A stretch of DNA of 64,000 nucleotides from Argentina anserina. Its lineage: Eukaryota; Streptophyta; Magnoliopsida; Rosales; Rosaceae. The stretch's first letter is position 1, and every line of letters begins with the position of its first letter. The notes under the pieces are model-generated. The model did not search any database. It had not been told where the DNA came from and saw only the letters and a program-made list of their open reading frames with translations. The DNA is taken from the NCBI RefSeq assembly GCF_933775445.1, contig NC_065878.1, positions 15,821,395-15,885,394 on the forward strand, given 5' to 3'. The translations under genes were made by a program, and so were the position numbers. This document shows positions 1 to 10,644 of this stretch, one piece after another.

Positions 1-28
1 AAGGCAGAATCATCTTGAAAATCCTTAC

Positions 29-117
29 CTCATCTAGTCTAGGCAGAGGGGGCATGACCACAGCATGTTTTTGCATTACCTCTAACACATGAAGGTCCAC
101 AATGTACTTCCCACGGG
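29..117 (-). pseudogene. PYRB: Aspartate carbamoyltransferase (PYRB), 3'-side part of the interrupted exon
   Basis: The minus strand encodes GKYIVDLHVLEVMQKHA followed by PLPRLDE, the conserved stretch near the C-terminus of plant aspartate carbamoyltransferase. A splice donor (GTAAGG) follows at 28, so the last exon lies outside the window. The frame continues the exon found at 12675-12822; a 12.56-kb retrotransposon separates the two pieces. The family has His-Pro-Leu-Pro-Arg at this loop, which helps bind the carbamoyl aspartate intermediate; here the His is replaced by Pro. That fits a decaying copy. The family assignment is strong; loss of function is inferred from the insertion and the upstream frameshifts. 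Confidence 0.85.
113..117. repeat. Target-site duplication ACGGG of the Athila-like element (partner 12675-12679)
   Basis: ACGGG directly precedes the TGATAG start of the left LTR at 118 and directly follows the CTATCA end of the right LTR at 12674. Joining the flanks restores a continuous PYRB exon frame, which independently confirms the insertion borders. Confidence 0.95.
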
Positions 118-2147
118 TGATAGAGCGTTTTGTTAGAACGTCTATAAAATACCCTGAAAAACATCATCGTTAGTATAGAATAAGCAGGGATCGTTCAGTC
201 CGGGGAATCAAAAGGGCCTCAACACTTATCATGTTATTGGGGGATTTGATTTGGATTCTAAAACTACAACTTAAAATAAATCCTAAATTACTTATATACA
301 ATTGATCAACCATTCATCACATAAACAAAACACGAATTTCACTCAAGAAAACATGTATGACACGCATAGAACAACATATAGGCAGCAAATTATTTCGATT
401 CTTTCTAAGTCCATTTCAATTCCAATTCTAATTAGAGTCCGAAGCGGTTCATCTAATCGTTAAGACTTCTTATTTATCTAGAATCAACGAAGCGTTCAAT
501 CCTAAACATATGCTAAAAAGAGTTCAACATAACGAAGCGTACTAGTTAAACACAAAGTAGCACATAAGCACATTAAGTCGAATTGGAGACATGTAAGCAA
601 GCATGGCGTCACTCATCTTGATTAAGCATGCAAATTCCTAGAACTATCACAGCCCTATATAAGTATCCATAATTGAAACACGAAGCGCATATTCAATCGA
701 AGAACACTTTGGTGAATTAAATCGCAACCCTAGGAGAACCATGGCCTTGGCTTCCTCAAGCATTGATTTAGATGTACAAGTTCAAGGAACTAATTGAAAT
801 AAAACCTAAAATTATTTCGAAACCTACTGCCCCTATGTCATTATACACAGCAAACATACAAATCTCATGAATTCATACAATCAAAACATAAAACCAAAGA
901 AGTCTGAATTTATGTTCTTCATATATAAAACCGAAAATCACATCCAAGAATTCATACAATGAAATCGAAAATTGCAGAAAACCAAAAGAAAAATTACAAG
1001 ACATGGATGAATCACACTTTAAAAACCTTCTAGGATTCGGCAAGAATGGATTCGATTTGGGAGAGGAGGAAGATGAGCACGGCTTGGTGGTGATGGATGA
1101 AGGTTTTTGGCTTGAATTTTCTGGATGGATTTTGGCAGAATTTCGGCTGTGTTTATGAGAGAATGGAGATGAAAAATATGAAGGGAGGCCGAGCTATATA
1201 TAGAGGAATGGGGAGAGGAGTTGCACGGCTTTGGGCTGGACTTGGGGTGACTTGATAACCTAGTCTCTCTCTTATCTTCCTGCCGTCCTCTCTCTTCATC
1301 TTACATTTTAATCATGGTAAGGCTTGATCTTTGAAATATACACGGACTCCCTTTCTTCTAGGGCACATGGCTGAATGGCTTGCATGGCTTCACAATTAAA
1401 TCTTCCTACCTTTTAATTATCCTCACAGCACTTTATCTTCATGGCATGCACGTCTCTTTGTTTTATCTCTTCCCAATCTTGTTTCAACTTGGACTCCTTG
1501 ATTATTGCTGCATGGCTTCCTCACGGCTCCTTCAAAGACTCATTAATTATCTCTTCTTCTTATCTCCTTCTTTCCCTCTTCATTCAATTATATCCACGGC
1601 AAGGACTCTTTAATTCTCCTTCATGTGAAACCCACGGCTCCTTAATTTTCTGTTTGTTATCTTCTTCTTTCTTTGCACGGCTATGACTCTTTTTCCTCTT
1701 GAACTATCTCTTACTTTAATTCTGAAAATAAAATAAATACAAGATAATTCATCGAATAAGTAAGTTACTAGAATATGAAATTTCAATTAGGAAAGTTACG
1801 GTATAAGAGTTTGAGTTCAAGTAGGACTCTCCCAAATAATACGTTTCCTAGTCTAACAAGGATTCCTAGTGCAAACATGACTCTCAAGATATCACCAATG
1901 CGACCAAAACGTAGAAAGATGAAGACTCCTAATCCAACTAGGTTTCCTAGTCCTATAAGGATTCCTACTCAAACTAGGACTCTAGACCAATTCTTCGTTT
2001 TTAACTCGTTTAAGCACAAAGACACATCCAATACCGTCCCAGACTCCCATTGTGACTCAATGACTCGATATTACAACAATAAGGGTTAAGCAAAGTACAA
2101 ATGGAGGTAAAAACATATTAAAAACGTAGCACAAAGTGCTCCTATCA
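118..2147 (-). repeat. Left LTR (3' LTR in element orientation), 2030 bp
   Basis: It begins TGATAGAGCG and ends CTATCA, and has the same length as the LTR at 10645-12674, with only a few substitutions. Small open frames inside it are repeated in the other LTR copies and have no recognisable product. Confidence 0.95.
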
Positions 2148-2161
2148 ACTACCCCACACTT
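2148..2161 (-). other. Putative polypurine tract of the Athila-like element
   Basis: On the minus strand the purine-rich, G-rich sequence AAGTGTGGGGTAGT directly abuts the start of the 3' LTR, where the plus-strand primer should be. It contains three T residues, so it is not a clean purine run. The same CCCCACACTT core recurs at about 2952 and 3690 on the plus strand. Confidence 0.6.
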
Positions 2162-3919
2162 GGCTTTTGCTAGTCCCTTAGCAAAACAAAACAAAACTAC
2201 ACAAAACACTATTGCCCCTAAATGATTGTCTCAGAATCTCAAAACACATAGCTTTCAAGTTTAAGCATTTGAATGTAAGCACATAAATTCCAAGTTTCAT
2301 AAACATGTTTCATAGTATGAATAAGTAAGAAATGAGACAATAGGCACATAACATGTTTAGTCAATCCAATCCTCCTCACAAGGCATACTCTCTTCTTTTT
2401 ACTCAGATTCATGGTTATGATTCACACACAAGTATATGCAAGAGAAAGGATAATAAAGCATCAAATATCCTGCATATTTCATCAAATGAAAGCACTTTGT
2501 GAATAACAAAAGGAAAACCTCATTTAACAACTAAGTGCACAAATGGACCAAAACCATATGCTCAACTCTTGTGATCATCTCCACAAACCAAGATTTGCTC
2601 ATTTTAAGAATCATTAGGATCATTAGATAAGGGTGAATGTTTTAGGCTTAGCTAAAGGCATGGAATATCAAGGAATCACAAAGGTAATCCTATAGACTTA
2701 GCAGAGTAAACACCATCCTTATGACACCACACACCATCAATGGCCAAATATAACAAGTTGGGCCCAAACATCATTCTAACCACAAAGTGAACATTGACAA
2801 AGGTCAACTAAACATTTTTAGACCTTCAATTACAACTCAACTTCAAATCACACATGGAAGACAACATATTTTCCTTTCTTTCCTTATATTGCCGATCTCA
2901 TCATTTTTTTTTTCGGCATTTTCTTAAAAGCTTGTTCATATTTTTTCTCATGTCTTCCACCCCACACTTATTTCATACATCATCACAACATCATCTCAAA
3001 AATAGTTCTGCCAAGTCTATAGGACAAGGTAGAGATAACTATACTAAGCATGGAGATAACATATGTGATGAAGAAAAGGCTCAATGTAGGCTCAATTGGG
3101 GTTCAACTAAGGGGTCCCAAACAGGGCACATATAGGGATACATGGCTGTTTGGCTAAAGTGGTGGTAATCCTATAAATGATCCATAAATCCCTTTCAAAA
3201 TCAGAGCATTTTATGACTTAAAAGTTTCAACAATCACAAAAGATGAGTTCTAGTAAATTCTAGAGTCCATTAAAAGCTATGGCACATAGTCATTGAATAT
3301 GCAAAGAATAATGAGGTTCACAAAACAACCACAAAATTTCATATTATCACTCAAGAAGAAAGCATATATAGGCTCAAAAACTCACAGGTTGTTATGGACT
3401 TAAACTAACCAAACATGTATGCCATATTACATTCAATCAAAATCTCACATGTTCATACCAAATCCACATTATCAATGAAACTTATAATTCAATTCTTATG
3501 AAATGCAAAACCATCATCTATGCATTTTAGAGATATAATCATCCTAGACTTTAGGGGCATCCTAAGACTCAAAACAACACATTTTTTTTTCGAATTTATA
3601 AACATTTTTTCGAATTTTTTTTCTTTCATTTTCATTTTTTTAACATGAAAACAAAGCAAAAATCAGCAAACAATGATCATGCAACCCTACCCCACACTTA
3701 GAAAATTACATTGTCCTCAATGTAAGCTCAATAATCAGAATGTAATTCATAAGTATAGACTAAGATCACACATCAATACATATACAATTCAACCATAAGA
3801 GTGAAGGAATAAGAATATGCAAACTCCCGTAGACGACTCCTCCACAAGTACGGTTGAAATGGGTTGCCTCCCATGCAGCGCTTGAGTTTTAAAGTCTCTC
3901 AGCCTAGACTCTCTCATGC
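2162..3919 (-). other. Non-coding 3' region between integrase and 3' LTR
   Basis: About 1.76 kb of AT-rich sequence with A- and T-runs, in the place where many Athila elements carry an env-like gene. I see no long frame and no signal peptide or membrane segment on the element's strand. It holds two extra copies of the CCCCACACTT polypurine-tract-like motif. Confidence 0.7.
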
Positions 3920-5794
3920 TCATACATCTTTTGGCGCATCTCTCACACTCGTCTCCTCATACGTGTGCTCCTCAAAAGGTTCATAGTAGGGCTTAAGTCG
4001 ATGCCCATTCACCTTGAACGTCTGACCTGTTTTGTCACTCTTAATTTCAATAGCACCATGAGCAAACACATTAGTAACAACAAATGGACCAACCCAACGA
4101 GAACGTAATTTTCCAGGAAAAAGTTTAAGTCTAGAATGGAATAAAAGAACTTTTTGACCAACTACAAACTCTTTCCCACGAATCATCTTGTCATGATAAG
4201 CTCTCGTTTTCTCCTTGTAAATCCATGCAGCATCATAGGCGTCATTTCGTATCTCCTCAAGCTCATTGAGCTGCAATTTCCTATGAAGACCAGCTGCATC
4301 CTTGTCCATGTTGAATGTCTTCACCGCCCACCATGCTCTGTGCTCTAACTCCACTGGAAGGTGACATGCCTTCCCATACACCAATCTGAATGGTGACATC
4401 CCAATAGGCGTCTTGTACGCAGTCCTGTAGGCCCATAATGCATCATCTAATCGATCACTCCAATCCTTCCTTGTTGGACCTACAGTCTTCTCCAGAATTC
4501 CCTTGATCTCTCTGTTGGACACTTCTGCCATGCCACTTGTTTGAGGATGATATGGTGTCGAAACCTTGTGGGTTACTCCATACTTCTTAAGCAATGCCTC
4601 AATAGTCCGGTTGCAGAAATGAGAACCTCCATCACTTATCAAAACTCTTGGTACTCCAAACCTGCAAAATATGTTAGTTCTCAAGAAACCTGCAACCACT
4701 TTCGAATCATTAGTTCGGGTGGCCTTTGCTTCCACCCACTTCGACACATAATCAACAGCTAACAAGATATACAAGAAACCTCTAGATGAAGGAAATGGAC
4801 CCATGAAATCAATGCCCCACACATCAAAAATTTCGACAATTATAATGGGGGATAAGGGCATTTGATCTCTCTTACCAATATTACCAGTCCGTTGACACAT
4901 ATCACAAGAAACACAAAACAAATATGCATCCTTGAAAATAGAAGGCCAATAGAAACCACATTCCAACACCTTTAAAGCTGTTCTACGAGGCCCAAAATGA
5001 CCTCCACATGCCTCACTATGACAGAAGTTAAGAATCGACCTATGCTCATTCTCTGGGATACATCTCCTAATGACTTGATCACTACATTGTTTCCATAAAT
5101 ACGGTTCATCCCAAATATAGTATCTAGCCATTTTCTTCAATTTAGCCTTATTAGCATGCGAAAGTGTACTAGGAAAATCCTTAGTAACTAAATAATTGAC
5201 AATATCGGCATACCAAGGCACACTTACCTCTATCCCAAAGAGTTGCTCATCTGGGAAAGTCTCACGTAGTGGCTCTCTTTCCTCATCTCGCACGATCCTA
5301 CTCAAATGATCAGCCACCACATTCTCACTTCCCTTCTTGTCTCGAATCTCAAGGTCAAACTCTTGAATCAATAGAATCCATCGGATCAATCTGGGCTTAG
5401 CATCCTTCTTTGTCATCAAATACCTTAAAGCTGCATGGTCAGAATACACAACAACTTTAGAATGCAAAAGATATGATCGAAATTTGTCTAAAGCAAATAT
5501 TACAGCCAAAAGTTCTTTTTCCGTAGTCGAATAATTCATCTGGGCCTCATTAAGAGTCCTAGACGCATAGTAGATCACTACGGGCTTCTTTTCTCTTCTT
5601 TGGCCCAACACCGCCCCAACTGCATAATCCGAAGCATCGCACATCAACTCAAAGGGCTGGTTCCAATCCGGAGGACAAATGATAGGTGCACTAGTCAACA
5701 ACTCCTTCAACTTCACAAACGCTTTCTCACATGCATCATCCCATATGAACGGCATATCCTTCTGCAATAGGGTACACATAGGTCTCGCCACCAT
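3920..5794 (-). CDS. Pol 3' part: RNase H and integrase of the Athila-like element
   Basis: This frame continues the reverse transcriptase frame after an in-frame UGA at 5825-5827. Its first ~150 residues are the RNase H domain, with [18 protein letters not shown], a TEKELLAV segment, [13 protein letters not shown] and ADHLSR carrying the acidic residues. The integrase follows: a zinc-binding region ending in CVSCDMC, then the catalytic core with [10 protein letters not shown] (first Asp), LISDGGSHF (second Asp) and the Glu in [15 protein letters not shown]. The C-terminus ends soon after the GPFVVTNVF segment, without a chromodomain. The product would cut and join the cDNA ends to host DNA and remove RNA from the RNA-DNA hybrid. 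The ATG is not a true start; this is the 3' part of a polyprotein. Confidence 0.92.
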   Translation of the reverse strand: MVARPMCTLLQKDMPFIWDDACEKAFVKLKELLTSAPIICPPDWNQPFELMCDASDYAVGAVLGQRREKKPVVIYYASRTLNEAQMNYSTTEKELLAVIFALDKFRSYLLHSKVVVYSDHAALRYLMTKKDAKPRLIRWILLIQEFDLEIRDKKGSENVVADHLSRIVRDEEREPLRETFPDEQLFGIEVSVPWYADIVNYLVTKDFPSTLSHANKAKLKKMARYYIWDEPYLWKQCSDQVIRRCIPENEHRSILNFCHSEACGGHFGPRRTALKVLECGFYWPSIFKDAYLFCVSCDMCQRTGNIGKRDQMPLSPIIIVEIFDVWGIDFMGPFPSSRGFLYILLAVDYVSKWVEAKATRTNDSKVVAGFLRTNIFCRFGVPRVLISDGGSHFCNRTIEALLKKYGVTHKVSTPYHPQTSGMAEVSNREIKGILEKTVGPTRKDWSDRLDDALWAYRTAYKTPIGMSPFRLVYGKACHLPVELEHRAWWAVKTFNMDKDAAGLHRKLQLNELEEIRNDAYDAAWIYKEKTRAYHDKMIRGKEFVVGQKVLLFHSRLKLFPGKLRSRWVGPFVVTNVFAHGAIEIKSDKTGQTFKVNGHRLKPYYEPFEEHTYEETSVRDAPKDV

Positions 5795-5824
5795 GGAAAA
5801 ATCCTTGATGAATCTCCTATAAAA

Positions 5825-7009
5825 TCATGCATGACCAAGGAAAGAACGAACCTCTCTCACAGTTGTGGGAGAGGGTAAGTGATGCACAATATCAACCTTA
5901 GCCTTGTCTACCTGAATACCCTTAGCAGATACAATATGTCCCAAAACTATCCCTTGATTAACCATGAAGTGGCATTTTTCCCAATTAAGCACAAGGTTAG
6001 TTTCTACACACCTTTTCAATATTAACTCTAAATTCTCTAAACATGCATCAAAGTTTTTACCATAAACACTAAAGTCATCCATAAAAACTTCAATGATATT
6101 TTCGATAAAGTCAGAGAAAATAGCAAGCATACATCGCTGAAACGTACCTGGTGCGTTGCACAACCCAAAAGGCATGCGTCGATATGCAAAAGTGCCAAAT
6201 GGACATGTAAATGTCGTTTTCTCTTGATCTTCCGGATGAATGCATATCTGGTTGTAGCCACTATACCCATCTAGAAAACAAAAGAACTCGTGCCCGGCTA
6301 ATCTTTCCAACATCTGGTCCATGAACGGCAAAGGCATGTGATCCTCGCGTGTTGTAGCATTCAGCTTCCTATAATCAATGCACATCCTATGACCGGTCAC
6401 CAATCTCTGGGGTACTAACTCATTCGCCTCATTTTTCACAACAGTCACCCCACTCTTCTTAGGCACAACTTGCACTGGCGAAATCCACCGACTGTCCGAG
6501 ATGGGATAGATCACTCCACAATCAAGCAGCTTGATCACCTCATCTTTCACAATTTTCATCATTGGTGGGTGCAATCTCCTTTGAGCATCACGTGTAGGCT
6601 TGGCGCCATCCTCTAATAGTATCCTATGAACACAAGTTGTAGGGCTGATTCCCTTGATATCCGCCAAAGTCCATCCAATAGCGGTCTTGTTCCTCTTAAG
6701 CACATCAATCAATCTAGCTTCCTGCTGCTCACTCAGCGTTGATGACACAATAACTGGTAGAGTATCATCCTTTCCAAGGTACACATACTTCAAATGATCT
6801 GGAAGCTGCTTCAAATCTAACTTTGGGGCCTGAACCACAGATGGTAACAATTTGTTAGTGGAAATGGGAATTGACAAGAAAGAGGAATACCTTTTGAACG
6901 GTTGAGCTTCAAGCTCACAAAGAATTTCGAAAATCTTGGGCTCAAGATCAGCCCACTCCTCTCTTGGGACACGGTCCCCATGCTTGTCAAATCCGGCCCC
7001 TTGCTCCAT
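5825..7009 (-). CDS. Pol 5' part: reverse transcriptase of the Athila-like element
   Basis: This 394-codon frame holds the reverse transcriptase core: MCIDYRKLNATTREDHMPLP, FLDGYSGYNQI and the catalytic FMDDFSVYG motif (the YMDD box with Phe-Met), then the VLGHIVSAKGI connection. It is in the same frame as gag-protease upstream, separated only by the UAG at 7019-7021 and two or three codons. It ends at an in-frame UGA where related elements have a Gly codon (GHA-G-FYRR), one base different from GGA, and the homologous reading continues in the same frame. The UAG may be programmed readthrough; the UGA looks like a disabling nonsense change. Confidence 0.92.
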   Translation of the reverse strand: MEQGAGFDKHGDRVPREEWADLEPKIFEILCELEAQPFKRYSSFLSIPISTNKLLPSVVQAPKLDLKQLPDHLKYVYLGKDDTLPVIVSSTLSEQQEARLIDVLKRNKTAIGWTLADIKGISPTTCVHRILLEDGAKPTRDAQRRLHPPMMKIVKDEVIKLLDCGVIYPISDSRWISPVQVVPKKSGVTVVKNEANELVPQRLVTGHRMCIDYRKLNATTREDHMPLPFMDQMLERLAGHEFFCFLDGYSGYNQICIHPEDQEKTTFTCPFGTFAYRRMPFGLCNAPGTFQRCMLAIFSDFIENIIEVFMDDFSVYGKNFDACLENLELILKRCVETNLVLNWEKCHFMVNQGIVLGHIVSAKGIQVDKAKVDIVHHLPSPTTVREVRSFLGHA

Positions 7010-7012
7010 AGC

Positions 7013-7024
7013 TAATTGCTATTT
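7013..7024 (-). other. In-frame UAG with tobamovirus-type leaky context (AAA UAG CAA UUA)
   Basis: Minus-strand codons are AAA (7022-7024), TAG (7019-7021), CAA (7016-7018) and TTA (7013-7015), with gag-protease upstream and reverse transcriptase downstream in one frame. UAG-CAR-YYA is the known plant readthrough context. That readthrough happens here is inferred, not shown. Confidence 0.6.
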
Positions 7025-9520
7025 TTCCAACGTTTCTGACATAACCTGTGCAATAGATTCAACAACATCAATAGCAAAGCACGAGTTAAGGTCAGAAACT
7101 GGGTATTTCATAGCCTCAAAAACATTGAAACTGATAACATCTCCATCAAATTCCATTGATAAACTCCCATTGGCCACATCGATGCATGTCCTAGCAGTTC
7201 TCATGAACGGTCTCCCCAAAAGCAGTGGAGTTGTCTCCAAGGGTGATACCTCCATGTCTAGCACATAAAAATCTGCAGGGAAAATAAGGTGACTGACCTG
7301 CACAAGGACATCCTCAACATACCCCTTAGGGTACTTGTTAGATCGATCAGCTAATTGAATAATCACGTTATCATTCTTTAAAGGTCCTAATCCTAGTGAT
7401 TGATAAACATTATAAGGCATAACATTTATTGAGGCACCTAGATCAAGCATAACATTTTCAAATAACGTGTTACCAATTTTGCATGGGACAGAGAAACTTC
7501 CGGGGTCCTTCATCTTAGGGGGTAGCTTCCTTTGGATGACAGCTGAAACTGTCTCATTCATCTTCACTACCTTCTCCTCCCTAGTCTTCCTTCTTGAAGT
7601 GCAAAGCTCCTTTAGAAATTTCGCATACTTGGGGATTTTCTTGATGCACTCCAACAAAGGAAGGTTAACTTCCACCTTCCTAAAGACTTCTAACACCTCC
7701 TCATCAGATTTATCCTTCTTGCTCTTTGCAAACCTAGAAGGGAAAGGTACACACGAAACAGGATTAGTCTTAACTAAATCACTTGAGTTAGGAATTGTAC
7801 CTTTGGGTGCATCATGGGGCGGCACCATCTCCTTCTTGGAGGTAGATGGATCCTTCTCCAAGTCCATCATCATAGGAATTTCGTCACTTTTATGGTCATG
7901 GGCTGTATGGGCCCTTTTTGCAACATTTGGGCTCTCCTTTAGCTGAAGCCCACTCCTTGTTATGATAGCTTGGGCTTGTTCATTTCTTGGGTTGGGTATG
8001 ACACCACTAGGCAGCTTCCCTTGCTCAGAAAATCGGCCCATGAAGTCCACTACTTGGCCCATATGCGTTTTCAGCTCCGCAATGTCCTTGCTATTTGCTT
8101 GTTGACCCACAACCAAAGTTTGAGTAACGGTATTCAACTGACTTTGCCCAGCAGCTAAGGATTTCAACAACTCATCATAATTAGGAGTAGCAGCCACATT
8201 TGGAGGTGGTACATTGAGTAGTGGAGCTTGTGGTCTAAACAAACCACCCGGACGAGGCCCAAATTGCATTTGATTCTGATGTGGCCTTAGTACATTTTCA
8301 TTGTTGGACCACCGAAAGTTAGGATGATCACGTAGGCCAGGATTGTAGGTATTTGAATATGGGTTGTACCTCTGACCTCCTTGATAACCAAGGGCATTGA
8401 CTTCTTCATACCCTCCACTTGAAGCAACTTGAGGACACTGATCAGTAGGATGCCCCTCCGTACATATTCCACACACTTGAGCTCCATTAGACTTCATGAA
8501 ATGGCTCATCATCTTGGACAACTTGTCTACCTTGTCCTCTAGAGCAGAGTTTGAACTGGAGTGAGTCTCATGCACCTGCCGTGTAGCACTTGCAGATGTC
8601 CCAAACTGTTGGTTGTTCATTGCTCTCTTCTCCAAAAGATCTTTTGCCATGACATTGCTCTTGTCCAAGAACGAACCACCAGCAGCTGAATCAAGGAACT
8701 CCCTTTCCATTTGTAGAAGGCCTTCATAAAAGTATTGAAGGAGTAGACCTTCCCTAATGCCATGAGCTGGACATGATGCTATAAGAGACCTGAATCTCTC
8801 ATAGTAGTTGTAAAACGACTCATCTGGGCCTTGCTTGATACCAGTGATCTGCTTCCTTATGTGAGTGACTCTTGAAGATGGGAAGTATTTGGATAGAAAT
8901 TCGTTCACCATGGTAGTCCAAGAAGTGATCCTACCAGCTGGCACCTCAAATAACCATTTCTGAGCACGGTCCTCCAATGAGTAGGGAAATGCTCGCATCT
9001 TCACAATCTGAATGTCTGCTCCTCTTGGGCACATAGTCTCACAGTTGAATTGGAACAAGGTGAGATGTTGATTAGGATCCTCACCAGAAAGACCATGAAA
9101 CTTGGGTAAATGATGTAGAAACCCACTCTTCAAAACGAAATCATTAGTCTTGCCCTCTTGTGGAACAGGATATGCAATGTTAGAGGGCGCTGTCCCACCA
9201 ACTGCTCCTTCAACTTGACCATTTTGTTCTCTAATTGATGCCATTACTTCTTCTTGATTTTCAAGTTTTGGATCGGGTAGATCGAAATTCAACTGGGCTA
9301 ATGGAAATGGGCTTGTCAACAATTCTAACTCCGGATCCTCAAAGAACAAAGGATTGAGCCCACTACAACTTGTTGCACTTGGAAATGGCGAAATGGACCC
9401 AAACTCTTTCTCTTCGTGAAATGAATCTGATTCAATAGATACGTTATCAAACTGAGATGGAGGCTGAATTCTTTTCAGGCGTGCACTAATCTCTTCGGAC
9501 CAACCAGTAATCTTGGACAT
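7019..9520 (-). CDS. Gag-protease polyprotein of the Athila-like element
   Basis: The frame has 833 codons. The N-terminal half is a retrotransposon Gag with an F(L)PYSLEDRAQKWL-type capsid signature and EFLSKYFPSSR. A zinc knuckle follows near residue 345 (CGICTEGHPTDQC, spacing C-x2-C-x3-H-x4-C, one residue shorter than the usual C-x2-C-x4-H-x4-C). A Gln/Pro/Asn-rich linker leads to the aspartic protease, whose active-site segment is LDLGASINVMPYNVY (D-L-G-A in place of D-S/T-G) with LLGRPFMRTA as its flap-distal Gly motif. Gag forms the particle and the protease matures it. The frame ends at UAG 7019-7021 in a leaky context, so Gag would be made in excess over Gag-Pol. The start ATG at 9520 is the first in frame after the leader. 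Confidence 0.92.
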   Translation of the reverse strand: MSKITGWSEEISARLKRIQPPSQFDNVSIESDSFHEEKEFGSISPFPSATSCSGLNPLFFEDPELELLTSPFPLAQLNFDLPDPKLENQEEVMASIREQNGQVEGAVGGTAPSNIAYPVPQEGKTNDFVLKSGFLHHLPKFHGLSGEDPNQHLTLFQFNCETMCPRGADIQIVKMRAFPYSLEDRAQKWLFEVPAGRITSWTTMVNEFLSKYFPSSRVTHIRKQITGIKQGPDESFYNYYERFRSLIASCPAHGIREGLLLQYFYEGLLQMEREFLDSAAGGSFLDKSNVMAKDLLEKRAMNNQQFGTSASATRQVHETHSSSNSALEDKVDKLSKMMSHFMKSNGAQVCGICTEGHPTDQCPQVASSGGYEEVNALGYQGGQRYNPYSNTYNPGLRDHPNFRWSNNENVLRPHQNQMQFGPRPGGLFRPQAPLLNVPPPNVAATPNYDELLKSLAAGQSQLNTVTQTLVVGQQANSKDIAELKTHMGQVVDFMGRFSEQGKLPSGVIPNPRNEQAQAIITRSGLQLKESPNVAKRAHTAHDHKSDEIPMMMDLEKDPSTSKKEMVPPHDAPKGTIPNSSDLVKTNPVSCVPFPSRFAKSKKDKSDEEVLEVFRKVEVNLPLLECIKKIPKYAKFLKELCTSRRKTREEKVVKMNETVSAVIQRKLPPKMKDPGSFSVPCKIGNTLFENVMLDLGASINVMPYNVYQSLGLGPLKNDNVIIQLADRSNKYPKGYVEDVLVQVSHLIFPADFYVLDMEVSPLETTPLLLGRPFMRTARTCIDVANGSLSMEFDGDVISFNVFEAMKYPVSDLNSCFAIDVVESIAQVMSETLEK

Positions 9521-10623
9521 TCATTAGCCTGAAAAGAACACATATATATTAGTATCTCTACAACATATGAAATACAAGTATAAGTAAATATAAACTTCTT
9601 CTTCCTTTCAATTACAAATTTTCGTTCTCTTCCTTTACAAAAACGTCACTCTCTTTAAATCTTGTTCAATTTCGTTTTCTTTGTTTATTTTCTTCTATAT
9701 TTCGAAAATTACATGTGTAGGAGTATAACTAAGTCTAATTGATTTTATTCACACACAATCCTAACTTTTAAGGTACGTGGAGCAGAGGAGCTAACTGTGC
9801 AATGGACTGAAACAGCCCAAGGTAAGGGTCTTGCTTTATCCGATATACCTTAAAAATTAGAACATCATTTTCTTTTGAAACTATATACATCTATTTATAC
9901 AAAATTATTTTCTAAGTTATAAAGTGAGGTGGACGTGCGGCCTAAGTACGTCGTCTAGACACAAACTCATTCCTTTGTTTCAGAAGGCTTGATAGCTAGA
10001 ATCAGAGATAGTCACAAGGCAGGACTCATTTGTTGGACACCACGGGGGCCACAACCTCGAAAGGATGCTTTCCCAATCGACTCCATCACCGAGATGTATG
10101 TCAGTCTATGGGCCTCTGAGATCCAATTTTGTAAACCTTGAACCAGGGTAATGAAAATAGCATAGCCCCTTACTCAGCTCGGAACAACTTTGCGTGTTAG
10201 ACTGGCCCCAAAGTGTTAATAAAAGCCGCCCTCAACCCCAAGTGACCTTTACAAGGTACAAATGGAGGGTTAAGGCTAGTATTAACAAAATGGACTTTAC
10301 CTATTCCGTTCACCTTATAACTTACAATAAACCTAGCATAAATAAACATTTAGCTTCCCTAAAAAAAAATTTCACTATGTGTAATAAGTTTCCTATAGGC
10401 ATACTACTACAACAATATAACAAAAAACAAATTTCCACACACACAAATTTTTTTCGTTCTATACTCTTTCTTTTTTTTTTTTTTTTTTCGAATCCTTCGA
10501 ATTACTGTTCACAGGCACCAAATTTCCGATCACTATTCACAGAAACATAAAAATCAATATACACTTATACAATTCACAATATAACATAAGATTAACACTT
10601 CAAAGCATTGAGAATTAATCAAT
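9521..10623 (-). other. 5' leader of the Athila-like element
   Basis: Untranslated leader of about 1.1 kb between the primer site and gag. It is AT-rich and contains a T-run at about 10471-10488. No open frame on the element's strand is worth calling. Packaging signals probably lie here, but none can be recognised by eye. Confidence 0.7.
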
Positions 10624-10641
10624 TCCCCGGCAACGGCGCCA
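10624..10641 (-). other. Primer binding site complementary to tRNA-Asp
   Basis: The plus strand reads TCCCCGGCAACGGCGCCA, identical to the 3' end of plant tRNA-Asp including CCA. On the element's strand it is therefore an 18-base primer site, three bases inside the LTR border at 10645. tRNA-Asp priming is known for Athila-type elements. Confidence 0.93.
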
Positions 10642-10644
10642 AAA

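Noticed and set aside
1380..2089. Small open frames (77, 81 and 104 codons) repeated at 11907-12616 and 17345-18054
   Set aside because: They recur only because the LTR is repeated. They run antisense to the element and have no protein signature.
2854..3135. 93-codon plus-strand frame in the Athila 3' region, a possible env-like gene
   Set aside because: It is on the opposite strand to the element, is low-complexity and has no recognisable family features.
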